Shown here: in pieces, positions 12,005 through 24,184 of the stretch
How the letters are laid out: every line of letters starts with the position of its first letter
How positions within the stretch are numbered: the first letter of the stretch is position 1
Program-made: the position numbers and the translations under genes
Source of the DNA: Aquatica leii
Lineage: Eukaryota > Arthropoda > Insecta > Coleoptera > Lampyridae
Direction: 5' to 3'
DNA length: 64,000 nucleotides
Assembly: GCA_035610365.1 (NCBI GenBank)
Contig: CM069432.1
Coordinates: forward strand, 223,594,532 to 223,658,531
The notes under the pieces: model-generated
Database searches by the model: none
What the model was told of the DNA's origin: nothing
The model's input: only the letters and a program-made list of their open reading frames with translations

Positions 12005-12915
12005 TTATTTTAGGCAAGTGTCATTGTTCCAACTTTTGCACGTAACAACTTTATTATGTGTACAGTATACTATGGTATTATATGTAAAACCTTTCTTTAA
12101 ATAAAGCTTGTACAGCTTAATACTAAATTTATGTGTTTTATTTTTGATAAACTGTTTAAAATTTAAGCGTTCTTTAAATGTTAACAATGTTTTATCAAGA
12201 GGCAATGATTTTTTTTGGTATGAATGGACGTTAAAAATTTATTATCAGTTTGTTCAAAATTACACAAATGTTATCGTGGAAGTGCTACATCTTCAAAATT
12301 AACTGAAATCGATTTTTGGATATTATAAACGGTTTACTATTTTGATACAAAAAAACTTTTTGACTAGTACGTTTCAATTTATCCATATCAAAAGTCATCT
12401 CTGTTAACCACGGCATTAATGAATTCTATCGTTCCTGAACATATCGGTTTGTTTCCAGGCCTAAAATATTTTTGTCTAATAATAACTCGTTGAAATCTAT
12501 AGGGGTTCGTCATAATAATTTCCATAAATTTTAATATTTATGCCCGCATTAGAGTTAAAAAAATCAAATTCTCTCAATTGTAAACCTGTTACCACCGACT
12601 AATCCAGATTTTGTTTGTCATTTCTTGGTAAATCATTCTCTTGTTCAGTGGACGTATAATAGTGTATGACTTGGTCAATTATGGTCATTATTTCATCATT
12701 ATCTATTTTTGGAGATTTATTTCTACTGGTTGTTGCACTGGCATCATCAGCAAGATTGGTATTTCTAGAACGTTTTGGAGAAGATATTCTAGCAATACCG
12801 GTAAATTAATGACGTGGTTTTAGTAATTGAGAGTCAATCGTTATTTGATTGGTCTGATGACTCCTCGTTATTACTGGGTATATATACATCGGAAGATTTA
12901 CTAAATAGATCATTT
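12005..12915 (-). pseudogene. piggyBac-like transposase, N-terminal half (copy B)
   Basis: Reading on the minus strand from 12915 there is an acidic N-terminus (DLFSKSSDVYIPSNNEESSD), then SSPKRSRNTN. The DNA-binding and dimerisation region follows (LQLREFDFFN; later YWSKSFLYQN in shifted frame; KNRFQLILKM and HFHDN at about 12310). The start of the catalytic domain is at 12205-12005 (LPLDKTLLTFKERLNFKQF). This is the usual piggyBac order. Several frameshifts and stops are present. The N-terminus begins where the C-terminal region of copy A stops. Confidence 0.7.
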
Positions 12916-14566
12916 TGTTGCTTTTTTTAATTCATTATTACACCGCGCTATTGACATTTTACACAAAAAGTAGAAGTTTTTAATCCACTGAATGCTTATA
13001 CTTTTGGCGTTTTTCTTTGTCGATAGGAACGTGGTCCACGTTATTTCTCCGCACATCAACCTGAGAAATAGGTTTAGTTGCATTTTTCTTTTCTTGATAT
13101 TTTCTTTAAATGATTCCACCACTACTAGGTCTAACTCTCCCGGTTCCATTGCTTTTCCCATCCTTCCCCTCCTTCAGCTACCTGTGCTCTGAACTCAAGT
13201 AAATCCAAGATGTCCTTTTTATCGAATCCTTCTTTTATCATATTTTGCATTTCAACCATGCATTTATCATTACTAAGTCTATGAAATGGAAAAATATTTT
13301 TAAGTACTACTTTTTGTTTTTGAGGCATATTGTGTAGTATGATATCAAGCCATCCAATAAATCCACTCCTCCATGAACTTGTTATACTGCTTTATCATAT
13401 AGGGGCGAGTAACTTGTATTCTGGTCTTGTTTTACGATCAAATCGTTCTACCATGTCAACTGCTTTAGGGCCACAAAATGTGCTAGCAACACACACATTT
13501 TTACTATCGTACCACTTCAGTGGACGAATTTCGATGTTTCTTATAATAGTCTTGTATCCCTCATAAGTGCCCCTACACTCTTTTGTCATTACCTTATTAC
13601 TTTTAAACTGCAGTCCATGAATTCGGTCTTTCCTAACGGTTCCTAAGTTGACTAATTTCGGGAGATAAACCAATTATCAAAAAATAGTAAATGGTTTTGA
13701 TAGTTTGGTGTTGAAGATGCTAAACGAAGCACAATATTACCACTAACGCCAATATCTTCTTTTTCGGGAACTAGAAGAATTTTCTCGGTATATATTTCAT
13801 ATTTCAAAATCGTGCGTAAGGCCATTACTATCACACAGAACAAATATCTTGTAACCCCACTTATTGGGTTTATTAGGGTTGTATTGTTTCAAAGCAGATT
13901 TGCCTTTGTACGGTACGATCTGTTTGTCTTAAATTTTGTTTTACATGTGTAATTATTGACCTAAGTTTAAACAATTTGTCACGATCAGGTTAATTTCTAG
14001 TTTGGTTTAGAAGTGCATTGTCGTTGAAATGTATATATTTTTTAATGTTTTTCCATCTATTTCTTTACATAATATCGGCAACTTGGGACACTGTACATGA
14101 GGACCTCCAGTACATTATGTACCTTGGTAATCCGAAAATTGACATGTAAACCAGGTTGCCCATAAATATTTCTAATTCTGATCGACTGAGTTGGAGTGGT
14201 TTGTTGGGGTCTGCTTGTACAGAAAACAAATTACTTTGCTCAACTATGTGATCTAGCAAGTCATCAGAGAAATAATTTTGAAAATAGTGGACCGGCCTAC
14301 CTATTTCAAGTTCTTCTTCTGCTGTTGGTAGAGAAAAAGTTGGCAGATATGAGATAATTTCATCGTCTTCTAATTTTGTCCACGTAGGTTTTGTTTTGTT
14401 TTCTTTTTTTTAGTGATGCAAGATAAGTTAAGGGGATTTTATCATCATCTGAGTAATCGAAGTCACTCTCAGATGAGGATTCATCTGACAACATGTCCTC
14501 ATTGTAGTCTGGGTTGTCATCTGAATCCACATATAAAACAAATGAAATATTTATAATTATGACCAA
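12916..14566 (-). pseudogene. piggyBac-like transposase, nearly full length but broken (copy A)
   Basis: Minus-strand order: acidic N-terminus (DSDDNPDYNEDMLSDESSS, 14566-14360), LLDHIVEQSNLFSVQADPNK with GLPRYIMYW (14259-14065), NRWKNIKKYIHFND (about 14040), then the catalytic core. The first Asp lies in FVLCDSNGL (about 13830) and the second in LLFFDNWFIS (about 13690). KWYDSKNVCVASTF follows (13510). The GGVDLLDG motif with the third Asp is near 13350 but is shifted by a one-base deletion. The C-terminus is EGFDKKDILDLLEFRAQVAE (13240) and VRRNNVDHVPIDKEK (13050), with a degraded Cys-rich tail. About ten residues are deleted before VPYKGK. The first Met is not obvious, so a 5' exon may be missing. 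Confidence 0.85.
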
Positions 14567-14569
14567 TGT

Positions 14570-16705
14570 TCCATATGTGGAACAAGTGACAAAAAATGAT
14601 TACATATGACGCATTGGAAAATATTCTATTCTAGATAAAACTTGTCTAAGAGTATCCAAAGTTAGTATAACAATTTTATTTTTACCAGAAATATGCAAAA
14701 AAAAACACAAAACTTGACGCACGTAAGTAATCAACAGTTCACTTGAATACTGATTTAGACACTTAGGCAGAACGATAACAGATGGTGCTATCTGTATCAT
14801 TTCTGTATTTATAATGCGTTCAAATACTGTAATTTCTTAAGAAAATTATTTAACTGGAAATTTGTGGATCTACGCAATTAGGCAATAATCAACTTTATTA
14901 GTCTAAAGTAAGGAAACATTTTTTTTAGTTAATTTAGTAAAAAAAATTATAAATTTTTTTATTAATATGCAAGAATTCAAATAAAATATATTAAAAAACT
15001 GTAATCTAACATTTAAATTTCATTAAAATAGATTTTTAATAACCAAACTAACAAAAATTAATTGAGGTGTTATTGTATAAATTTCTTTAATACTGTTTTG
15101 CTTATAACGTGTACATACCTGTGAAATGTAATTCCCAATAATACCTTCTTATTTACACCTTTTCTTCTATCGCAACTACGTAAAACACACAAAACCATTA
15201 TGTTTTAAATGTTTTTATATAAAAACTAAAAAAATATATCAGAAAACACAAACAAATACTATAAAATTTTGAAAAAAGGCAACTACTAACATTTGACATT
15301 AGAATGACACTAGTCTACCATCAGTATGGCGGCAGTGGTGCCGTTTTAGAATACAAAACTAGGTCTCCCTATATTATAACTCAATGGTTTGCGCACTAAT
15401 GAGACACCACCGTGGTTGCACACGGCTTATATTAGAAAATGAATCACTTGTGGCCGCGTGTATCCAATTGGAGACTCAATGAGATATATATGGTTTTGTT
15501 AAATTTTGCAAAAAATTTAAATCAATACTAATTAAATTTAATGTTCTTAAACTAAAAAACTATATAAATTGTTTTGGCTAGTAAGGCCGATTTATTTTTA
15601 ATATTGTAGCAGTTAACGTATTAATACGTACCTTAGGTGCTCCAACGTATGTTCTAAGTAAATGGAGATTATCTATAGGTTATTTTAAAACTAGTGTAAA
15701 AGGTGTCTTTTATATAATAAGTACCCATATGTGCCAGTTGCTCATTCAGTTCAATTAAAAAGAAACGTGTGTCAACCTAAAATTTAAAAACGTTATGTAG
15801 GTCGTTGAGCCAACGTGAGTACACTAAAATGCCGTACTTCATTTGTGAATAATATAGCCCTGCATTAGACAAAAACTCAGTAATCTCTGAAACAATATCT
15901 TAAATCGGGATCAATAAATATAATACATGAAAGTTTAGTAAAGGTAGCTAAAATGCTTTTAATTTTGATGCATATAAAGTTGAGTATAATAAAACAAATT
16001 GCAAAAACACTAAATAAGAATAAAACTTACTTTCAGTATTTTTGCAGTAAATTCTCTGATTTATCTAAGAAAAATCTTAGAAAAAACTATTTTTATTGGT
16101 TTTCAAATTAGAAAATTGGTTTTGGACAGTCAGTTTAAAAACACCATGATTACTGTTGAAAAGGCAACCTGGATTGGTTTTAAGAGCGGAAATATTTTAT
16201 AATTTAGAATAAAATATAAACTCAAAATTCACTTTTTGCATGCCTATTTTAATTTTTTTCCCGTTAATCTTAAACAAATGAGCGAAAAACAAAGAGGGAA
16301 GTTCCATCAAAGCATAAAAAAAGTTAAAAAAAGGTACCAAGGAAAGTGGAATACAAACATGATGGGTGATTACTGTTTTTAAAAAGGCAATTTTAGCTTG
16401 TGCATAAAAAAAGGCCATAAAACGGTCTTCTTAAACAAAAAGATAAATGTTTAATTAAATTTCAGTTAATGTAAATTTTTAAATTCACTAGTGATCCTAG
16501 TTCACGAACAGATCAAATCTTTACAAACATGTAAATTCACTTTTTAACGTGCTGTTTATTTCTGTACTTGACGAAAATAATGCGATTATGAGAATGTCGA
16601 AAAATAACAATATGTTATTAATGTATTTTGAACATTTGTTAACAAAACGCATGAGCAAGTAACTAATTAGCCAAAAAAAAATTATCAAAAGTTAGTTAAG
16701 CAAAC
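14570..16705. other. Intergenic stretch, little recognised
   Basis: A G+C-richer patch lies at 15310-15480 (atggcggcagtggtgccg and beyond) without a clear frame. A minus-strand donor-like cag/gtatgt at about 15120 could belong to a lost 5' exon of piggyBac copy A, but nothing confirms this. A short palindrome ctaagaaaaatcttag is at about 16064-16080. The frames at 14600-14800 and 16197-16418 look like chance. Confidence 0.4.
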
Positions 16706-16709
16706 GAGA

Positions 16710-16900
16710 ATAATGAAGAAATTTTACAATTAGTATCAGAAACACAATTAAGTTTATTACCTCAAAATATAAAGCAAAGTACAACACTTAGAAGCAGTTC
16801 TGTGCCTGGAAAAATGATAAAAATATAAAAGAGCCAAATGAAGATATTTTAATTGAGTACTTTGTAGATAAGCTTTTTTTTATTTATAATGTTATAATTA
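16710..16900 (+). pseudogene. Possible tyrosine-recombinase-like N-terminal fragment
   Basis: The frame EEILQLVSETQLSLLPQNIK (about 16717-16780) shifts by one or two bases near 16790 into KQFCAWKNDKNIKEPNEDIL and IEYFVDKL. This resembles the SAM-like N-terminal domain of Crypton-type or related tyrosine recombinases found in insect transposons: a Leu-rich start, an aromatic-Trp core, then NEDILxxYF. The catalytic domain is not present downstream. The call rests on pattern memory over about 55 residues, so it is tentative. Confidence 0.35.
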
Positions 16901-16916
16901 AAGACGCAAGTTGCTG

Positions 16917-17117
16917 AAGGACCTATGTAACAAAAACATACTTTCGAAATATTTTAGTTTAAAGTTTCTTGCTCGATATTTCTACTAGAAATAAAATTTC
17001 AAACCAACTATTTACTTAATAGATAAACGTTTTATTGAACATTTTTACTATAAAAATAATAAAAAATAAGAAACATAGTTTTTCGCAAAAATTTGAACCA
17101 AACGTACGTAGGTCCTT
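16917..17117. repeat. 201-bp MITE-like element with 13-bp inverted ends
   Basis: aaggacctatgta (16917-16929) faces tacgtaggtcctt (17105-17117), a 13-bp inverted repeat with one mismatch. The interior is AT-rich and non-coding. No convincing target duplication is seen, and the right end lies close to the decayed transposon protein that starts at 17160. Confidence 0.45.
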
Positions 17118-17159
17118 TATACAGTAATATAACCAAAAATAAAATACTAACTTTAAATA

Positions 17160-18080
17160 ATATATATTATAGACATATATTGTCTATTTCTTATTGATTT
17201 TCTTCTTTTTTTCTTTTTTTACGCGTAGTTTTTGTCTTGACATCACCTTCATCTTTGTCTAGAAATATTTGTATTCTTCATCTACGTTAACTGTTTTCTA
17301 ATATTGACCTTTTTTCTTCAGACACATCGTTATGTTTTTTTTATCTCAAAAACGAACCTGCTGACTAACTGTATTCGTTTTCCTGTTTATTAAATACAGC
17401 AATTTAATAATGTCTTCCATGTCTTTAAAATGATATTTATAACGATTGAGGATTTTATACTGGACGATGTAATTATTTTGCGGTATTGTTCGGTAATGAA
17501 ATTTTTTTCCATTTTTCGTAACTTTTTTTCAATTCTACCAAAGTCACAATTTGAATCTAAATATGAATTTCCAATTTCTGGTAATTTATGATCAATAACC
17601 TTAAATATTTCTTTCATAATAATGTACAGATATAAGACAATATTATTAAAATATTGTCCCAACCGCGAATCAGACAACATCAAATAATGATCTTTGTTGT
17701 CTGCAGATGATTTAAAATGTTGTGCAAAAGTATGAATCGAGCTACTAACTTCCAAGCTACCTTTACTAGTGATATCCTCAGTCCAAGTAAAAAAAACCGA
17801 TTATCTCCAGCAGTTCTTATAGTGTGTATGTTCAAATTATAGAACCATAGCTGCCTGAGATAAAACACTTTAGAAGTTGTTATTTTTGGTAACAGTTGAC
17901 TCTGTTGTAAGTCTAAAAGGGCTTAAGAATGTATGTGTTGAAATGAATGTTGTGTACTTTTGTCTTTCATTCAAGCAAAAGTAACAAAATTTTAAAAAAT
18001 GCTTCATACGCTTTTTATCCACTTGTGTTTGATTTTTAAACATTTTTAGGTAAAAATTCTGAAAGCTTTAACACTTTGGT
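17160..18080 (-). pseudogene. Decayed transposon protein with LWFYNL...DHKLP motifs
   Basis: On the minus strand the blocks are LDLQQSQLLPKITTSKVF (about 17900), YLRQLWFYNLNIHT, then after a shift in a run of T (about 17795) TEDITSKGSLEVSSSIHTF, LMLSDSRLG, DHKLPEIGNSYLDSNCDFG and a coil rich in Lys and Glu to 17390. These blocks match, in order, a protein often repeated in insect genomes (FDLQQ..LP..TTS..FY.RQLW.YNLGIH; ...SRGS.E..S.; YSD.C.GQN; DH.FP..GHSYLP.DRDF). The SD.C.GQN box is changed to SDSRLGQ. I believe it is a transposase-like gene but do not name the superfamily. Confidence 0.6.
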
Positions 18081-18089
18081 TAGTGTATG

Positions 18090-20590
18090 TACTTGATGCT
18101 GATTTACAAATAAATAAAAATGTGGATATTTTTACATATAAAAATTGATGGCTTATCTGAAACGTCAAAATAACGGAAATGTGTCAAAAAATCTTACTAA
18201 AAGTAGATGATGTAGAAGATTGCAGGCGTATTTTGGTCATATCATTCATGATACAAACATAAAAGAAAAAACAAGTATTTACAGCCTAAATCAACGATAT
18301 CATCAAAATTAATAGTTTGAATGAGAAGTAGTGATATATTATACTCGCAAAATTTCATAGTAGGTACTCTTTGGTACAACTAATATGAGTACGAAAAAAT
18401 GCTTGTTCCAAATACTAATTAGTATTTCAAGCCTATACATGTTTTTTAAATACTTCAGCATTGCACTAATAGGAGCTGTTATTATACCTTTACTAAATTT
18501 TAAAATAAAAATTAAGAAATTGTACTGCGCAAAGGATCTTATCAGAGACGTCTGTTAAAGCTGTGGCGCAACCGTATCTTTTTGCAAAACCTGGATTGTT
18601 TGAGAGAAAAAAATTTGGACTTAGTGAAGCGCTGGTGAACTAGACATATATAAAATAAAATAAATGCAGATAACAAAATCTTTAATACTGTACAACTGAT
18701 TTAAATAAAATATAATAATAAAACGACTTAAATAAATAAGTTTACAAATTAACAAATGTATAAAAAACAAATAATTATAGAAATCAAAATTAACGTTAAG
18801 TATGCAATAATAAGAATTATTACCAAATTAGAACCTGTCATTGATGTGGTGTTGTATGTACCCAATTTATATTGGCTATTGACAAACTAAGTTTATGTAA
18901 AAAGAATAGTTTAGATAACCTATACTAATCCCGTTTATACAACAACTTTATTTTGCTTGTGTGTTTTATTGTTTAGAAAACGTCAATCATTTTTCGCGCA
19001 GTTAATGTAGCTACAACGTGTATTAAAAACCGCACGTTTGATAATCAAAGTGAATCGCAATGAAAAGTGTTAGCTGATATAAAAATAAAACTACATTGGT
19101 TAATTTTTATCTTCAAAAACTGCAACTTAGGTTCCAGTGGCGGATATAATAATTCTAATACGTTTAAAAAGTAACTACATACATAGTTATGAATAATGTT
19201 GGTATTATTATTCTTAAAAAGTAAGTTTTTTGTAACATAAACGTGTTGTTTGTCGGAACAAACATGATGCACCTGCTTATCTGTACTAAATATGCGATAT
19301 GTTTTGAAAATATAACAGTTACAATTTAAGTTTAAAGATGAAAGCTTATTTACAAATTGTCTAAGAATGTTTTTTACCGCATGTGTACTTTAAAATTGAT
19401 TTACAAATTGTCTAAGAATGTTTTTTACCGCATGTGTAATTTAAAATTGATATCCGTAACCAAGTTCGATTATAACATAAATATGTCAGCAATATAAATT
19501 TTACTCTGCATTCAATTTAAAAAAAATACTGCACGATAAAAAAGTAGCGTTAAAAATCTAATATAAAAGTGTAACTAATCGTACGCTATTATAGTAGTAT
19601 AATCATGACGCAAGAGGCAGGATTATGCATAAACGTCTTTTTGAGTCGATTCTTTTTTTGTTCGATATCTATTATAATTAATTTTACTTAATTCTGACGT
19701 AAGTAATAATTTTTAATAAATTTAGTAGGTAAATAAAAAGTGAGTTTAATCTATAATAAAGTTATAAAAAAAAATAAATAATATTTAATTAGCAAACCGA
19801 AAAAAATAACTATTTTGTAAATTAATGTTAATATTTTTTTAATATGTTATTATTATAGCACTGAAGATTAAAACAGTTTTTGTCTAAATAATTCTTGTTT
19901 CTCATGTGAAAAATTAAAGTAAAATGTTTTTGTTGTACAATTTTTTAAATAAGCAAATCTAAAATATTAGTAAACATTAATACACTACTTGTTTCTCTTA
20001 TTCATTGTATAAAGATTGTCAGTTAATGCTTTCTTAGAACTAATCTGTGTGAAACAATATGAGGAGTGTAAAAAGCTATTATGAAAACAATCAAACGGTT
20101 TTTAAGAATAAAAAAAAAACAATTTATACAATATTTTCCCGTTTGTATGTTAACAAAAAATAAACCAGTGTTATCTTTGTAAACAATTTTGTTTAAGTAT
20201 TTTAACGTATTTATTTAACACTCAAATTACACACAATGTTAATTTAATTAAATGAAAGTAATGTTAATTGATGTTGTTATTAATAAAGATCAGACTGGCG
20301 AAATAAATGCTCACCAAATTCTCTTTAATTAACATTTATTTAAGAAAAGATTGAATTTAGTATACAGTAATTAAATCAGCAGCTGTTTAACATACTTAGA
20401 ATTAAAAGCACGCTTTAAACAATTGTATTATTGCCCTAGATTAACTTACAAAGCTTTGCATAATTGAAACTTACACAAAGTATTAAGTTATTTCTTTTTA
20501 CTTTAAAATGTAAAATTATATAAAGATTAATTGTAATATATGTTTTTGAGTTTAGATGGTTTTTAAGTACAAACAGTTATACTTAAAAAC
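18090..20590. other. AT-rich stretch, nothing recognised except a short duplication
   Basis: No protein motif was found. The sequence cagtggcggatataat at 19135 looks like one isolated hAT-type end, but no partner was found. A 51-bp tandem duplication is listed separately. Confidence 0.5.
19349..19450. repeat. 51-bp tandem duplication, two copies
   Basis: The unit starting tttacaaattgtctaagaat occurs at 19349 and again at 19400. The copies differ at only one or two positions, so the duplication is recent or recently homogenised. Confidence 0.9.
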
Positions 20591-20594
20591 CGAT

Positions 20595-21647
20595 TTAACC
20601 TTCCTAAAACCAAATGGGTTACGCGCGGACTTCAAGGCTCATACTTTTCTTATTACATGTGTTTAATTTTTTTAAAATATTTTGAGACTCATTTACATTT
20701 GCTTTTATAGCTTAACGTACGAGGTCAGTAACTAACGACACAATATTTTTGAGTATATAGCCGAATTGTGTAGAAAATCTGCATGAAAACATGGTTTTGA
20801 TCCGATAGAATCCCATCCGGTAAAAAGTGTATGTGCAATTTTAATTTCAAATATTGTAGAAACAATGTACGTTTTCGTTATTGTTTTCCTTAAAAGCCTT
20901 AGAATTTCGCCACAATAAAATGTCATTGTCTCAAAGTATGCGAATTACAAACAAATTTGTTAATTGCTTTTCACTTTTGTAATTTATTATTAGGCAAAGA
21001 TTGCCTTATTAGCGTTCATTTATTTATTTGTTCTTTGTTGTCTAATAATTCTAAGAATTTGAGTTTAGTATAAAAGTTGCAGTTAAAAGTTGCGGCCATG
21101 AATGGTTTTGTTGTTTCGACAAAACTTCATCCGGAGTGGAGTAGCCAACATTTAGATAGAAAGCGGCTCTTTCTCTTACAATTAGCAAAAAAACTATTAT
21201 AGCTTCATCTGCGACATAGGATAAGTGACCCTATTATAGAGCCAAGATTGTCTAAATCAACCAAAAGTAGCGTGACTGCATTACTGGAGACAATTGGAAA
21301 TACCGTACACGAAAACCAGAAAAACGAAACACAACAAAAAACGGATCTACTGAAAAAAAATCCCGTTTGTGCCGGAAAAGCAAAGACAAAAAAATCAAAA
21401 CACAATGTTTCCACTGTGACAAGAATGTATGTCCATCACATGAAAAAACGGTTACTGTGCGATAATTGCAAAAATTAAATAGAAATATGTATTTCTTTAC
21501 TTTTTCCTAATTTAGATCTTCCTACTTTTTTTCATGCAAAAAACCATTTATATCAATTCTACTGAATAAAAACACGCATTGTGGTATACTTTCCAGGAAA
21601 ATATTTGTTTGACTGTTTTAAAAAGCACTCGGTGTTAGAAAGGTTAA
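20595..21647 (+). mobile_element. piggyBac-like deletion derivative with TTAA duplication and both ends (copy D)
   Basis: TTAA at 20595-20598 precedes ccttcctaaaaccaaatg. At the other end the complement of cctttctaacaccgagtg stops at 21643 and is followed by TTAA at 21644-21647. About 14 of 18 terminal bases match, and the duplicated target is the piggyBac TTAA. The element is 1,045 bp. It retains only the C-terminal coding part (21080-21455), followed by an aataaa signal at about 21564. It lacks the catalytic domain and would have depended on another copy. Confidence 0.75.
21080..21455 (+). pseudogene. piggyBac transposase C-terminal tail (copy D)
   Basis: The frame reads STKLHPEWSSQHLDRKRLFL, LQLAKKLL, a stop near 21199, then LHLRHRISDPIIEPRLSKS and, after a frameshift near 21360, RLCRKSKDKKIKTQCFHCDK with NVCPSHEK. 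Cys pairs spaced this way form the Cys-rich C-terminal domain of piggyBac transposases. The fragment lies inside a unit with piggyBac ends. It is diverged from copies A-C, whose tails differ. Confidence 0.75.
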
Positions 21648-21710
21648 ACTTATAAAAAAAATCTATTAGTAACATAATTAGTGTAAATATTAATCTAATA
21701 AATTATTTAC

Positions 21711-21904
21711 TGTTGGTATTTTTATATTTCATCCATTTATTATGTATGTATGAATCGTGTACATTTATCTAGTTTATAAATAAAATTGAATAAGTGTTGT
21801 CATAATAATAATAATGAATGTAAGTTGTGTGCGTTAATAAAAATTAAAAAATATTTCTTCAGTTTAAATTAGCTTATAATTTTATTTCTACGTACCGACC
21901 AACA
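21711..21904 (+). repeat. 5' LTR of a Copia element
   Basis: It starts tgttggtatt and ends accgaccaaca, with an aataaa-type signal near 21778. The primer-binding site follows directly. The stretch atgaatgtaagttgtgtgcg recurs with small changes at 24032, in the 3' LTR remnant. Confidence 0.6.
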
Positions 21905-21920
21905 GGTTATTAGCCCACTA
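21905..21920 (+). other. Copia primer-binding site
   Basis: ggttattagcccacta right after the 5' LTR matches the form of Copia primer sites that pair with an internal half-molecule of initiator tRNA-Met (ggttat..gccca). Confidence 0.55.
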
Positions 21921-22024
21921 ATGCAATAGTACGAATATAAACAAATATTGTAAAGTGACAATGAAAAATTAAAGTGCAAAGTGTACGTTTTCAAGATTGA
22001 ATAATAACAATTACCAAAATTCGA

Positions 22025-24020
22025 AAATCCAGATGTTGCATGGATAAGAAAAGACGAGAAAGCACAAGCTACAATTTTGCTAAGTGTAGAGGACAATCAA
22101 ATAGTTCATATATGTAAGTGCAACACGACAAAAGATATGTAGAATAAAGTATAGAAAGTGCACAAAAGGAATAACTTATCAAATAAGCTATATTTATTAA
22201 GAAAACTTTATCAGTCAAGACTGGAAGGTAAAACGATGCCAAAGTACATAAGTACCGTACTTGAATTGATAGAGAAATTAAGAGGAATAGGAATCATAGC
22301 TGACTTTTCATGTAACTGTACTTTTACTCGGAGGTTTATCAAATGAGTATTCAACTTTAGTGACCGCATTAGATGCTCGTCCTGATGATGAACTTACGTT
22401 AGAGTACGTAAAAAAAAGCTCATTGATGAATGTGTTAGAAAACATGATGATACAGAAGGAAATGACGAAAAGACACTGGCAGTGAATAAGTTTATGAAAA
22501 ATGTAAATAAATAATTACGTTAATGTTACTATTGTTACAGAAAAGGTCATCTAAAGAGATATTGTTATTTTATGAAGAAAAATTTGGACAAGAATAAAGG
22601 AAAAAAAACATGGAAATTCATAAAGCTAAAATCACAAAAGAAGAGAGCGAAGATGAGTTTTGTTTTATTGTGCAATAAAAAATAGCAGTAAAGAATAATG
22701 GTTTGTTAACTGGATGACTACCAGTCATATGTGTAATGATGAGACAAGCTTTGAAGAAATGAAAAAAAGAAGTCTTGGCAGAATAATGGTGAAAAATAGA
22801 CAATACATAAAAATTAAAGGAAAAGGTTGTATATTGTTGAAAGACAAGATAAATAAAAACGAAAGAAAAATAAGTTTATTGTCAGTATCAAAAGTTATTG
22901 CTGGTGGTTATATGGTAAATTTTGAAAAAAATGACTGTTATGTCAAGAAGAATAATGTATGTAAAAATGAAATTTCAGAACGCAAAAATCGAACTCTTAT
23001 GAAATCTGCTTGATGTATACTGCTGGATGCAAATTTGCAATACAAATTTTGGGCCGAAGCAATACCTGCATACAATGCGAATCGATTACCAACGAAGTGC
23101 AAAGATAAAACACTATATGAAATGTGGCATGGTACGAAGCCTAATGTATCACATTTGATTACGTTCGTAAGTCAACCATTTATGTATATAAATCCAGAAA
23201 AATAACAAAATTAGAAAACAGAGCAGCGAAAGGAATAATGATAATAATAATGACACAGCAAAACAAGTAAGGGGTATAAAATTTTAGATCTAAAAACAGT
23301 CAAACAGTTACTTTCAATGAATTTATAAATCAACAGTTTCTAGAAATAGATTATTGTAAAAGTAATAAAGAAAAAAGTGATGATAGTGTAGATAACTTAA
23401 TTGTAAAAGGAGGAAAACAATTATTACAAGATCTGGAAGAGTATCAAAAAAGAAGTCGCCGGATTTCGTTGCCTATAATGCGTACTAGCCTAAATTAATG
23501 TCCAAATAACAATCCAAAAACAGTGCAAGAAGCTCTATGGAGAGGTGATAAAGTGCATTGGGAAGAAGCTAGAAAAAGAGAGTACGATTTTTTAATGAAA
23601 AATGAAGATTGGATTTTGACCGATTGTCCACCCAACAAGAAAATTATCAGAAATAAGTGGGTATTTTGTCTGAAGAATGGTTCAAATGGCAAAAAACGTT
23701 ACAAAGCTCGGCTAGTCGTCAATGGTTTTACGGAGATGACTGCAACGAAACTTTTTCACCAGTAGTACGTAATTGTACAATAAGAATAATTTTTGCGCTG
23801 TCTGTGAAATTTTACTTATCATTATAATTATACTAAAAGAATTTTAGAGTATTTTAAGGTTGCTGATTTTTCAAATGATATTTGTGACAAAAAGTTTTAG
23901 GTTACGTTTTCAAAATTGGAAATGGTACCGTATCTTGGAAATCACATAAACAATATTTTCTCTAGTACATAGGCTATTTCAGAAGCAAGTAAAGAAGCCG
24001 TTTTTATTAGAAGTTTTTTT
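22025..24020 (+). pseudogene. Copia (Ty1-type) polyprotein, decayed
   Basis: Gag begins near 22025 with NPDVAWIRKDEKAQATILLS and continues NLSNKLYLLRKLYQ...YISTVLELIEKLRGIG. A CCHC knuckle CYYCYRKGHLKRYC lies at about 22524. The protease site that normally reads DSGA is lost (WMTTSHMCND at 22710). Part of integrase remains (ISERKNRTLMKSA, FWAEAIPAYNANRLPTK, YEMWHGTKPNVSHL, 22970-23160) with the core missing. Reverse transcriptase starts ALWRGDKVHWEEARKREYDF at 23530 and stops after ETFSPVV-like residues near 23765. RNase H remains as VFKIGNGTVSWKSHKQY and AISEASKEAVFIRSFF to 24018. Many stops, frameshifts and internal deletions are present. Confidence 0.85.
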
Positions 24021-24096
24021 CATAATAATAATTAATGTAAGTTGTGTCCGTTAATGAAAAAACAATTTTTCAGTTTATGTATGACCAAATTTAACA
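24021..24096 (+). repeat. 3' LTR remnant of the Copia element
   Basis: attaatgtaagttgtgtccg through atgaccaaatttaaca matches the second half of the 5' LTR. The first half is deleted: the RNase H frame runs directly into it. Confidence 0.55.
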
Positions 24097-24184
24097 GAAA
24101 GGTTTAACTAATCAGAAGTATTCAATGATTACAATTTTAAAGAAAAAGAACAAATATGCACACATTTTTTATTCAATATTGTGT

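Noticed and set aside
14600..14800. Minus-strand frame as the missing first exon of piggyBac copy A
   Set aside because: The peptide is hydrophobic and unlike piggyBac N-termini.
22618..22803. Minus-strand frames within the Copia region
   Set aside because: They are shadows of the plus-strand Gag/protease remains.
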